Assembly (NCBI GenBank): GCA_021734075.1
Contig: JAIPJW010000017.1
Coordinates: 1-38,386 of the forward strand
DNA length: 38,386 nucleotides
Reading direction: 5' to 3'
Origin: Cephaloticoccus sp.
GTDB taxonomy: Bacteria; Verrucomicrobiota; Verrucomicrobiia; Opitutales; Opitutaceae
The translations under genes were made by a program, and so were the position numbers. This document shows, piece by piece, positions 1 through 7,344 of this stretch. The stretch's first letter is position 1, and each line of letters begins with the position of its first letter. Under the pieces are notes generated by a model, which made no database searches, was not told the DNA's origin, and saw only the letters and a list, made by a program, of their open reading frames with translations.

Positions 1-1430
1 CATTGCTCGGTGGTTTCCTTCCAGCGGCGCTCGGTCTCGGCGGCCGGCACGGCGGTGGCCTTGGGGCGGCCCAGATCCATCTTGAGCTTGCCGCCCTCGA
101 CAAAGATGCGGCTCCATACGATCTCGCCGGGTTTGGCGATGCCGCGCACGGTGCCTCCACCGAGCCGGAAATACATCTTGGGTTGTCGCATCGAGTCAGT
201 GCCCTTGTAACCATCGACGTGATGGGCCGGCGGGGCGCTGCCGGAGATGAGGAAAACCCACACGTAGGCGTCGGTGGTGCCGCTTTGATCATAGTCCCCC
301 CAGCGCAAATCGTGCAGGGTGTTCTCGACCGGTTGACCGAGGAGTTTGTGCACCCGGTTGGTCAGCAGGCCGTCGAGTCCGGCACATTCGTCCACCTCGT
401 TGAAGTGGGTGAGCGGTTCGCCCCGGCGGATGACCTTGCCCTGGGCGTTGGTGACCGGCGGACGATCCGAGTTGTTGAGGATGCCCTCGACCAGGTCGGA
501 GGCGGGCAGCAGATCCTTGAGGCCCTGTTGATACTGGATGCCGATGGTTTCACACCCGAACTCGTCGGCGATGCGCAGGGCGGCCACGTAGGTCTTGCAC
601 TGCCAGAGCACCTGTTCCTCGGTGAGTTCATTTTCCGGGTCGGTGCCAAAGTGAAACTTCATGCCCTTGGCCTTGAGCCAGTCGAAGACCGCGCGCCCCT
701 CGGCATCGCTGACCTGCGTGGCGCCGTAATAAAGCGCGGATTGGGAGAGGCGCTCCTTGTAGACCCCACACTGGAAGAGCAACTCGTCGGGAATGATCGC
801 ATTATACATGCCCATGCAACCCTCGTCGAAGACCCCCATGATGGACTTGCGGCGGCGCAGATCTTCGGCGACTTTTTTCGCAATGGTCCGGGCCTTCGCC
901 GGCACCGTGCAACGGGCGAGTGTCTTGACGTGCGAGGTGGCGTGCTTGACGACTCCGGTCTGGAGCCAGCCGGCGAGATTACTGAGGAAAAAGTCGTCGG
1001 TGAAATCCCGGCTCCAGAGGGTGGAATACTTGACCCCGGCCTTGGTCAGCGACCCGTTGAGGTTGAGCATGCCCACCAACCCGGGGGCACTGCCCGACCA
1101 ATTGGCGATGGTGAGAATCGGGGCCTGATGCGAGATCAACCCATGCAGAATATGATGTGAATACTGCCAGACGGCCTCGGCCACGATGATCGGGGTGGTG
1201 GGGTCGATGTGGGCAAAAATCTCCATGCCTTCCTTTTGCGAGCCGATGAAACCGTGCTTCAATTTGGGCTTGTAGGGGTGTGCGCGCACCAGCTGGTAGC
1301 CTAGCTTGGCCACGGCGGCGGTGAGCTGGCGTTCCATGGCCTTTTGGAATCCCCAGGTGGCCTCGTTGGCGGATTGGCGCAAATCGCCGTTGGCGATCAG
1401 CAGAATGGTTTTTTTTGCGGTGGTTTTCAT
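1..1430 (-). CDS. L-fucose isomerase-like protein, partial (C-terminus beyond left edge)
   Basis: The reading frame opens at the ATG at 1430 and stays open for 476 codons to the left edge, so the C-terminus is missing. The N-terminus has a beta-strand then IANGD, and the middle carries [14 protein letters not shown], an [10 protein letters not shown] stretch and [21 protein letters not shown]. This arrangement resembles proteins annotated as L-fucose/L-arabinose isomerase-like, which interconvert aldoses and ketoses; that is recognition by pattern, not a proven activity, and I could not match the catalytic residues of canonical FucI with confidence. No signal peptide is seen, so it is likely cytoplasmic. 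It is transcribed divergently from the AraC-type regulator at 1478, which probably controls it: a 12-base direct repeat lies 11 bases upstream of this start and again near the regulator's start. No clear ribosome binding site precedes the ATG. Confidence 0.55.
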   Translation of the reverse strand, partial: MKTTAKKTILLIANGDLRQSANEATWGFQKAMERQLTAAVAKLGYQLVRAHPYKPKLKHGFIGSQKEGMEIFAHIDPTTPIIVAEAVWQYSHHILHGLISHQAPILTIANWSGSAPGLVGMLNLNGSLTKAGVKYSTLWSRDFTDDFFLSNLAGWLQTGVVKHATSHVKTLARCTVPAKARTIAKKVAEDLRRRKSIMGVFDEGCMGMYNAIIPDELLFQCGVYKERLSQSALYYGATQVSDAEGRAVFDWLKAKGMKFHFGTDPENELTEEQVLWQCKTYVAALRIADEFGCETIGIQYQQGLKDLLPASDLVEGILNNSDRPPVTNAQGKVIRRGEPLTHFNEVDECAGLDGLLTNRVHKLLGQPVENTLHDLRWGDYDQSGTTDAYVWVFLISGSAPPAHHVDGYKGTDSMRQPKMYFRLGGGTVRGIAKPGEIVWSRIFVEGGKLKMDLGRPKATAVPAAETERRWKETTEQ

Positions 1431-1440
1431 GGTGGGGCTA

Positions 1441-1552
1441 GATAATATCGGCTCTCGGTTTTAAGTGGCCGAAAGTTATGGATTCGCCATTATGCACTGA
1501 AACATACCGGATCGGAATGGATAGTTTGCGAAAACACATGGATAATATCGGC
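1441..1552. promoter_or_regulatory. Divergent control region with a 12-bp direct repeat
   Basis: GATAATATCGGC occurs at 1441-1452 and again at 1541-1552, exactly 100 bases apart and in the same orientation. The first copy lies just upstream of the isomerase-like start; the second covers the bases right after an in-frame ATG at 1538 of the AraC-type gene. Paired direct half-sites bracketing a divergent promoter are common for AraC-family regulators. That this regulator binds them is inference. Confidence 0.5.
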
Positions 1553-2425
1553 AATAATAATCGTCGCACCCTCCTATCCCAGCAGGTCACGGGCACGCGT
1601 TATTTCTTTCTCAACCTGGCACCCGCCCGCGGCGGGCCACTTGCCCCGGCCCTTGGCGGCCGGGAACACTGCAACCCGGATTACGCCGTGGACCGTGAAA
1701 GCTACGCCTATGCCGGACTGGAGTATGTGGCGGAGGGGGCGGGTTGGGTGGAGTTGGATGGGACGCGGCATCCCTTGGCGGCCGGGGCGGTTTTTGCCTA
1801 CGACCGCAAAACCCATTGCGTGATTCGCACGGATCCGGCCCGGACCATGGTGAAATATTTTGTCTGCCTGACGGGGCAGGGGGCAACGCAACGTCTGGCC
1901 CGGGCCGGGGTGACTCCGGGGCAGGTGCGGGTGCTGGCCACCCATGCGGAAATGCGCGGCTTGTTTGAGGAACTCATCCACGAGGGCCAACGGCCCGGTC
2001 GGCTGGCCCGCTCTGTCAGTGCGGTGCGACTGGAACTCCTGCTCCTGAAGGTGGAGGAACACATCGCCCACGGCCCCCGCCGTGACGATCCGGCCCGTGA
2101 ACGTTATTTGCGTTGCAAGGCACTGATCGACGAACGTGCCCGGCGCATGACCACGTTGGAGGAGATTGCATCAGCCGCGACCATGGAAGTCTCGAGTGTT
2201 TGCCGCTTGTTCCGGCGGTTTCATGACTGCAGTCCCTACCGCTATCTCCTGCAGCGCAAGATGACGCTGGCGGCCGAGGATCTGGTGGAGAACGGCGGCA
2301 TGGTGAAAGAGGTCGCGCAGCGGGTGGGCTTTAGCGATCCCTTCCATTTTTCCCGCTGCTTCAAGTCCGTGCATGGGGTCGCCCCGCGGGACCTGTTGCG
2401 CTACCGGCGGACCGAGGCAACGTGA
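1478..2425 (+). CDS. AraC-family transcriptional regulator
   Basis: A 315-residue protein with the usual AraC layout. An N-terminal cupin-like sensing region includes [18 protein letters not shown] and [15 protein letters not shown]-terminal double helix-turn-helix covers roughly the last 100 residues, with [20 protein letters not shown] as the first motif and [20 protein letters not shown] as the second. Such proteins usually bind a sugar or related effector and activate neighbouring catabolic genes. Here the likely target is the divergent isomerase-like gene. The start is uncertain: ATGs at 1478, 1517 and 1538 are all in frame and none has a good ribosome binding site. The 1538 start would leave the fold intact and place a repeat copy right at the start codon. 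The short-chain dehydrogenase follows 73 bases downstream and may be co-transcribed. Confidence 0.85.
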   Translation: MDSPLCTETYRIGMDSLRKHMDNIGNNNRRTLLSQQVTGTRYFFLNLAPARGGPLAPALGGREHCNPDYAVDRESYAYAGLEYVAEGAGWVELDGTRHPLAAGAVFAYDRKTHCVIRTDPARTMVKYFVCLTGQGATQRLARAGVTPGQVRVLATHAEMRGLFEELIHEGQRPGRLARSVSAVRLELLLLKVEEHIAHGPRRDDPARERYLRCKALIDERARRMTTLEEIASAATMEVSSVCRLFRRFHDCSPYRYLLQRKMTLAAEDLVENGGMVKEVAQRVGFSDPFHFSRCFKSVHGVAPRDLLRYRRTEAT

Positions 2426-2498
2426 TCGACCGGAGGATGCGCGGGATCGTGCAATTTGTTTTGAATGGTGGGGGCGGCTCGCTTTGTCTCCTAACCCT

Positions 2499-3281
2499 AT
2501 GGCCCAAAAATCAGCCCTTGTAACCGGAGCATCGCGCGGCATTGGCCGCGGTATCGCGATCGAACTGGCCCGTGCGGGTTACCGCGTGGCGATCAACTAC
2601 GCCGGCAATGCCGCGGCGGCGGCCGAGGCGCTCAAGCTCGTGCAGGAAGCCGGCAGTGACGGCTTCATCGTGCAGGGTGATGTGGCCGTGGCCGCGGACC
2701 GCGCGCGGTTGATCGCCGAGACGGTGGCGAATTTCGGCCGGCTCGACCTTTTGGTGAATAATGCCGGCGTGGCTCCCAATGTGCGCGCCGATGTGCTCGA
2801 CGCCGGGGAGGAAAGTTTTGACCGGCTCTTTGCCATCAACCTGAAGGGGCCGTTTTTTCTGACCCAACTTGCCGCCAAGCAGATGTTGCAGCAGGGGCAG
2901 GATGCCGAGGGATTCCGGGGCCGCATTGTCAACATCACCTCCATTTCCGTCTACACAGCCTCCACCAACCGGGGTGACTATTGCATGGTCAAGGCGGGGC
3001 TGGCGATGATGACCAAACTTTTTGCCGACCGGCTCGGCCACGACGGCATCAATGTTTACGAGATTCGCCCCGGGGTGATAGCCACCGACATGACCGGCGG
3101 GGTGAAGGAAAAATACGACAAGCTGATCATCCAAGACCAACCCGGCATCACCCCGATCAAGCGCTGGGGCAAACCCGAGGACATCGGTCGGGCGGTGCGG
3201 GCAATTGCCGAGGATCGCTTCCCCTTTTCCACGGGTGCCTGCTTCGACGTGGACGGGGGCTTTCATCTGCACCGGCTGTAG
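2499..3281 (+). CDS. Short-chain dehydrogenase/reductase (FabG-like)
   Basis: A 260-residue classical SDR that would use NAD(P)H to oxidise or reduce an alcohol/ketone. The Rossmann motif TGASRGIG is at residues 9-16, NNAG follows the LDLLV strand, and the catalytic Ser-Tyr-Lys set is visible in ITSIS and in YCMVK. The C-terminal region with RPGVIATDM and GACFDVDGG is typical of the family. Family members annotated as 3-oxoacyl-ACP reductase often act on sugars or other small molecules when they sit in catabolic loci, so the substrate cannot be named. The ATG at 2499 was chosen because the Rossmann strand starts directly after it; the reading frame is open further upstream without a convincing start. 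No Shine-Dalgarno motif precedes it. It lies 73 bases behind the AraC-type gene on the same strand. Confidence 0.85.
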   Translation: MAQKSALVTGASRGIGRGIAIELARAGYRVAINYAGNAAAAAEALKLVQEAGSDGFIVQGDVAVAADRARLIAETVANFGRLDLLVNNAGVAPNVRADVLDAGEESFDRLFAINLKGPFFLTQLAAKQMLQQGQDAEGFRGRIVNITSISVYTASTNRGDYCMVKAGLAMMTKLFADRLGHDGINVYEIRPGVIATDMTGGVKEKYDKLIIQDQPGITPIKRWGKPEDIGRAVRAIAEDRFPFSTGACFDVDGGFHLHRL

Positions 3282-3443
3282 GCGAGCGACGCAGATTTTG
3301 TTCGATGCGGGTGTGCATTTCTTGGCGGGGCCGGTTGGCGCCATGGGCGTGCTGTCCGGGTTGATTTATTATTACACTGAGAAGAGTCATTACTTCAGGT
3401 AATTTCTTTTCACCACAATCGGTAGTTGATTGACGCCGCGGGA

Positions 3444-3461
3444 ACCACTACCAGTAGTGGT
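3444..3461. promoter_or_regulatory. Perfect 8-bp inverted repeat upstream of nrdJ, candidate operator
   Basis: ACCACTAC and GTAGTGGT are perfect inverted arms separated by CA. A protein-binding palindrome of 16-18 bases upstream of a ribonucleotide reductase gene recalls NrdR boxes, which are palindromes with CACTA-like and TAGTG-like outer arms. The centre here (CCAG) is not the usual AT-rich core, and I did not find a clear second box at the usual spacing, so the NrdR assignment is only a suggestion. Confidence 0.45.
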
Positions 3462-3605
3462 CGGGCGCGGAAGTGTATCGTGGGTCAAAGGCGACCTTAC
3501 TTGCATTCTGCGTCCCTGTTTTACCCATGTCACCGGATCGCCAACCAGCCAACACCGCCACGATCACCGCGTCGCGGGGCAGGCCGGAGTTGTTGCCGGT
3601 CGCCT

Positions 3606-3630
3606 GAACCTGCTCCCCCCCCGCAGGTTC
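3606..3630 (+). promoter_or_regulatory. Stem-loop in the nrdJ leader
   Basis: GAACCTGC at 3606-3613 pairs perfectly with GCAGGTTC at 3623-3630 around a nine-base loop of T and eight C. The hairpin ends 19 bases before the ATG at 3650, in a region without a Shine-Dalgarno motif. There is no T-run behind it, so it is not a standard terminator; a role in translation control or RNA stability is possible. Confidence 0.5.
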
Positions 3631-3649
3631 CTTGCCCCCACTTATCGCC

Positions 3650-6184
3650 ATGAATTCCACTGTTTTGTCTGAAACCGAAATCGAAACCCCCTCATCCCTT
3701 GTGCCCGCGCCGCTTGAACCCAAGGTCGTGCGCCTGCTCAGTCGCGCCATCCCGGCGGCGGATCGTTTGGTGCTCAAGCGTGACGGCACCCGCGTGCGTT
3801 TTGATCTCAACAAAGTCACCCGCGCCATCGCCCTCGCCTTTCATGAAGTGCGCACCGACAACGCGGCGAACACCTACCGGGACGATGCGCTTGCCTGCTA
3901 TGGCTTGGAGAGCGCCGACTTTGCGGAGGTCACGCGCATTGCCACCGCCGTGTCCCAGATGCTCGAACTCTACTATCGTGACGGCAAACACCCCAGCATC
4001 GAGCAAGTCCAGGATGCGGTGGAAAAAGCCATTGCCGGGGGGAGTCACTGGGAAGTGGCCCGTGCCTACATGCTTTACCGGGCTCGTCGTTCGGAACGCC
4101 GCCTGACCCAGTATGCCAACAATGGCCTGGCGGACTACATCGCGATGGCGAAGTATGCGCGTTACCAGCCGGAGTTGGGCCGGCGCGAGATTTTCACCGA
4201 GGGGGTGGAGCGCGTGCGTGACATGCACCTGCAGTTTTTCGCCGAAAAACTGGCCCGAAAGATTCCCGCCCAGCTACCTGCGCTGGTGCGGGAACTGGCC
4301 GGCGCCAAGGCGGATTTGCTGGCCGAGACCTGGGCGGGGTCCGATCTCGAGACCATCATCCGCGACGCCTTTGCCATGGTGGCCGCCAAGAAGGTTTTGC
4401 CCAGCATGCGTTCCATGCAATTTGGCGGCGAAGCCATCCTCAAGAACCACAGCCGGATGTTCAATTGCAGTTTCTCGAACGTCGATCGCCTCGAGTTTTT
4501 CCGTGAATATTTCTACCTGCTGCTCAGCGGCTGCGGTGTGGGTTTTTCGGTGCAGAAGCACCATATTGCCCTGTTGCCGGCGCTGCCGGCCCGGAGTCCC
4601 GAGCATGATCTGCCGGTCACGCATTTCCATGTGCAGGACACGATCGAAGGCTGGGCGGACTCCCTGCACGCGCTCTTCGTCTCCTTTCTGGAAGGGCGCA
4701 AGGTTGAATTTGACTACTCGGTTATCCGGGCCAAGGGAGCTCCTCTCAAGACCTCGGGCGGCAAGGCACCGGGCCACCTGCCTTTGAAAAAGGCCCTCAA
4801 CCGGGTGGAACACATCCTCGAGGGTGCGGCGGGCCGTTCACTGCGGCCAATCGAGGTTTACGACATTTGCATGTTCATCGCCAAGGCGGTGCTGGCCGGT
4901 GGCATCCGACGCTCGGCGACGATCTGCCTGTTTTCGCCCAGCGACGAGGAGATGATGAACGCGAAGACGGGCAACTGGTTCGAGCAGAATCCGCACCGCT
5001 CGGCGTCCAACAACTCGGCCGTGCTGCCCCGGGGGGATCGCAACGAGGAGCATTTCCGCAAACTGTTCAAGGCCCAGAAGGAGTTCGGTGAACCGGGTTT
5101 CTATTTTTGCGACAACCCCGAGGCCGGCTGCAATCCCTGCGCCGAGATAAGTCTCCTGCCCGTGGTGGACTGGGAACTTTCCGCGGAGGAGCAGTCAGCC
5201 CTTTTCCGTTACGGTTACAAGGGGGACCTGCCGGGCACCACGCGCCTCTCGGGTTTTCAACATTGCAACCTCACCACGATCAATGGTCACGCGGCCGGCA
5301 GTGCCGCGGCCTTTTACCAGGCTTGTCTGGCGGCGACGGCCATTGGCACGTTGCAGGCCGCCTACACCGACATGCCCTACCTTGGGGCGGTCACCCGCCT
5401 GCTCAACGAGCACGATGCGTTGCTCGGCGTTTCCATCTGTGGCTTCATGGACAATCCGGGCGTGCTCTTCGATCAGGAGGTGCTCAAGCAAGGGGCTGAT
5501 CTTTGTCGGGCGGCAAACCGGCTCATGGCCGAATTGATCGGCATCCGTTCCGCCGCCAAGATTTGCACCTGCAAACCCGAGGGCACGGCCTCGTTGATCC
5601 TGAACGCCGCTTCCGGGATCCATCCGCACCATGCGCGGCGCTATTTCCGCCGGGTGCAGGCCAACCGCATGGAACCGGTCTACCGTTTCTTCAAAGCGGC
5701 CAATCCGCAGATGACCGAGGTTTCGGTCTACAATCCCGACACGGATGACGTGATCATCTTTCCCATCGAGGCGCCGAAAAAGGCCATCCTGCGCAAGGAC
5801 CTCAACGCGGTGCAGTTTTTGGAGCTGGTCAAGCTGGTGCAGCAATACTGGGTCATCGCCGGCGGCGACCCGCAGTCGCGCTCTCCCGACCTGCATCACA
5901 ATGTATCCAACACCTGCACCGTGCATCCGGATGAATGGGACCAGGTGGCGGATTTCATCTGGAGCAACCGCCGGTTTTTCACGGGGATATCCCTTTTGCA
6001 GGATGCGGGCGACAAGGCCTACGCCCAAGCGCCCCGCGAGGAAGTCACGGTGGAGGCCGACGTGCACAAGTGGAATCTCCTCCGGCCACACCGGGTGGAT
6101 TACACCCAGATGCGCGAGGCCACGGACGAGACGGACTTGAAGGCGGCACCGGCCTGCGCCGGCGGCGCCTGCGAACTGGTCTGA
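3650..6184 (+). CDS. nrdJ: Adenosylcobalamin-dependent (class II) ribonucleotide reductase
   Basis: An 844-residue enzyme that makes deoxyribonucleotides using adenosylcobalamin to generate a thiyl radical, so it needs no oxygen and no partner subunit. Residues about 45-155 form an ATP-cone (LKRDGTRVRFDLNKVTRAI), the allosteric module. The barrel carries the active-site NPCAEI with Cys497 and Glu499. Cys273 in FNCSF and Cys539 in QHCNLT fit the active-site disulfide pair, and Cys836/Cys841 in CAGGAC form the C-terminal Cx4C shuttle typical of this enzyme. KPEGTASLIL is also conserved. The Lactobacillus triphosphate reductase is about 740 residues; the extra length here is largely the N-terminal ATP-cone. 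The ATG at 3650 is preferred over an upstream TTG at 3632 in the same frame. No Shine-Dalgarno motif is present; two leader inverted repeats may regulate it. Confidence 0.93.
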   Translation: MNSTVLSETEIETPSSLVPAPLEPKVVRLLSRAIPAADRLVLKRDGTRVRFDLNKVTRAIALAFHEVRTDNAANTYRDDALACYGLESADFAEVTRIATAVSQMLELYYRDGKHPSIEQVQDAVEKAIAGGSHWEVARAYMLYRARRSERRLTQYANNGLADYIAMAKYARYQPELGRREIFTEGVERVRDMHLQFFAEKLARKIPAQLPALVRELAGAKADLLAETWAGSDLETIIRDAFAMVAAKKVLPSMRSMQFGGEAILKNHSRMFNCSFSNVDRLEFFREYFYLLLSGCGVGFSVQKHHIALLPALPARSPEHDLPVTHFHVQDTIEGWADSLHALFVSFLEGRKVEFDYSVIRAKGAPLKTSGGKAPGHLPLKKALNRVEHILEGAAGRSLRPIEVYDICMFIAKAVLAGGIRRSATICLFSPSDEEMMNAKTGNWFEQNPHRSASNNSAVLPRGDRNEEHFRKLFKAQKEFGEPGFYFCDNPEAGCNPCAEISLLPVVDWELSAEEQSALFRYGYKGDLPGTTRLSGFQHCNLTTINGHAAGSAAAFYQACLAATAIGTLQAAYTDMPYLGAVTRLLNEHDALLGVSICGFMDNPGVLFDQEVLKQGADLCRAANRLMAELIGIRSAAKICTCKPEGTASLILNAASGIHPHHARRYFRRVQANRMEPVYRFFKAANPQMTEVSVYNPDTDDVIIFPIEAPKKAILRKDLNAVQFLELVKLVQQYWVIAGGDPQSRSPDLHHNVSNTCTVHPDEWDQVADFIWSNRRFFTGISLLQDAGDKAYAQAPREEVTVEADVHKWNLLRPHRVDYTQMREATDETDLKAAPACAGGACELV

Positions 6185-6202
6185 TGGCTTCAATCCAAGC
6201 CA
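6185..6202 (+). terminator. Short hairpin between convergent genes
   Basis: TGGCTT at 6185-6190 and AAGCCA at 6197-6202 form a six-base stem directly behind the nrdJ stop codon. There is no T-run on either strand, so terminator activity is doubtful. Confidence 0.2.
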
Positions 6203-6215
6203 AGCGCGAATAACC

Positions 6216-6680
6216 TCAACGCTTCAGTCCCGGCAAAGGCACCAGCCAGTCTCCGTCAAACGGCACCTCGATGGTCTGCCAGCCACGCTGCAGGCTCCAT
6301 TTGGGAATCCCTTGGGAACGGGCTTGGCGGAGCATGGCGGCCACTTCGATCAAGGTCTTGCCCTTGAACGGCTCTCCGTTCAGCGCCGCAATACTGTCTC
6401 CGGTCAACAGTTCCGGTCCACTTTCCGCACTGCGTTGCACGACCGCAGAAATATAGGCCTTTACGATTTTGTCGTTGGTTGGATCGGTGAGGTTTTGCCC
6501 GGTCAAAACAAAGCGGACTTCAATGGCGGGAAACAAGGCGCTGACCGAGTAAGGGTCCATGGGCACCGGCGCTTCACCACTGGTTTCCGGCGGCGGGTTG
6601 GCCGAAACGGTCGCTGCGAAAATGCCGGTCAGCAGCGCGACCAAGCCAAGGCCTGGATTGATCAAGGGGAAACGATTCAT
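6216..6680 (-). CDS. Exported protein with PDZ-like segment
   Basis: A 154-residue protein with a hydrophobic N-terminal segment (LGLVALLTGIFAATVSA) ending in a likely signal peptidase site before NPPPE. The rest is predicted periplasmic. The stretch LLTGDSIAALNGEPFKGKTL followed by a helix rich in Ala/Arg looks like the core of a PDZ domain, which binds peptide termini, but the domain is short. The start at 6680 was chosen because it places the signal peptide at the N-terminus; the frame is open to 6746 and would overlap the upstream lipoprotein gene. It is the third gene of a minus-strand set with the lipoprotein at 6691-7344 and the large exported protein at 7341-9254. Its exact function is unknown. 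It is convergent with nrdJ. Confidence 0.65.
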   Translation of the reverse strand: MNRFPLINPGLGLVALLTGIFAATVSANPPPETSGEAPVPMDPYSVSALFPAIEVRFVLTGQNLTDPTNDKIVKAYISAVVQRSAESGPELLTGDSIAALNGEPFKGKTLIEVAAMLRQARSQGIPKWSLQRGWQTIEVPFDGDWLVPLPGLKR

Positions 6681-6690
6681 GACGCGGCAA

Positions 6691-7344
6691 TTATTGAGGT
6701 TCGCCTGTCTTGGTGGGTGGTGGAGAAAAGGCAGAGTCCGTTTCATTGATCACGGCGTCACTCACGACTTGGTTGATGAAACGGACATCGAGCCGCATGG
6801 AGACCACCTCCGGGGCCTCATTTTGAAACCTACGGGAGTTGCGATTGTTGTAAGTCCGGGTTTCCTGGGCATTGAGCAGGGCCTCGGACCCCTGGTGCGA
6901 CTTGGCATAGTCCTGCCAAGTTTCCCCGGGTTGTTTACGGTCTTGGTCGGGTTTGGACAACTGATCAAACTTGGACTGGTTGTTGAGAAACATCTCAATC
7001 GCCTCCTGAATCGGGTCGAGTTCCGGGATGTAGTAGAGCGACTCGGAGTTGACGGCGGGCGACGGGTAAAAATTCCGGTAGATCCAGACAAAACTCCGGC
7101 CATCCGCTGCGGTTTCAACCTCGTCGGGTCGACCCAGTGCCAGAAAAACCATGGCCGGGGTAAACCCCTTGGCGATGGAACCACGCGACACCTCCTGTTG
7201 CACGGCAGGCGTCAGTTGGGCAAAGGTTTCCGGGTGCGCGGCAATGCGGCTGGCCTGCGGAGTGGTTCCGCAACCACCCGCGAAAAAGGCAAGACAGAGC
7301 ATGCTCCCCCCGAGGGTGCATTTGAGATCCGGTTTAATCTTCAT
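6691..7344 (-). CDS. Putative outer-membrane-type lipoprotein
   Basis: A 217-residue protein starting with a lipoprotein signal peptide: positive start, hydrophobic LCLAFFAGG and a Cys at residue 25 (AGGC). It would be lipid-anchored in the cell envelope. A segment near residues 60-95 (SIAKGFTPAMVFLALGRPDEV, then FVWIYRNF) resembles the strand-helix pattern of small SmpA/BamE-like or similar envelope lipoproteins, but I do not claim that family. The C-terminal half is polar and rich in Gln, Asn and Ser. Its ATG overlaps the stop codon of the upstream exported protein (ATGA, 7341-7344), which implies translational coupling. The PDZ-like gene follows after 10 bases. Function unknown. Confidence 0.65.
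   Translation of the reverse strand: MKIKPDLKCTLGGSMLCLAFFAGGCGTTPQASRIAAHPETFAQLTPAVQQEVSRGSIAKGFTPAMVFLALGRPDEVETAADGRSFVWIYRNFYPSPAVNSESLYYIPELDPIQEAIEMFLNNQSKFDQLSKPDQDRKQPGETWQDYAKSHQGSEALLNAQETRTYNNRNSRRFQNEAPEVVSMRLDVRFINQVVSDAVINETDSAFSPPPTKTGEPQ

Larger units (their letters stand above)
3282..3649 (+). other. Non-coding leader between SDR and ribonucleotide reductase
   Basis: I find no convincing gene in these 368 bases; the short open frames lack family features. It is more AT-rich around 3361-3420 than the flanking genes, as expected of a promoter zone. It contains a perfect inverted repeat at 3444-3461 and a stem-loop at 3606-3630, listed separately. A smaller inverted repeat (ATTAC/GTAAT, 3389-3403) also lies here. 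The conserved core of a cobalamin riboswitch was looked for and not seen. Confidence 0.5.

Noticed and set aside
3-1160. Plus-strand open frame of 385 codons opposite the isomerase-like gene
   Set aside because: It lies antisense to a longer open frame with clear family features; the translation is low-complexity with no motif.
3282-3649. Cobalamin riboswitch ahead of the B12-dependent reductase
   Set aside because: The conserved B12-box and core sequences were not found in the leader.
3426-3672. Short open frames in the nrdJ leader as small genes
   Set aside because: They lack start signals and family features and overlap the inverted repeats.
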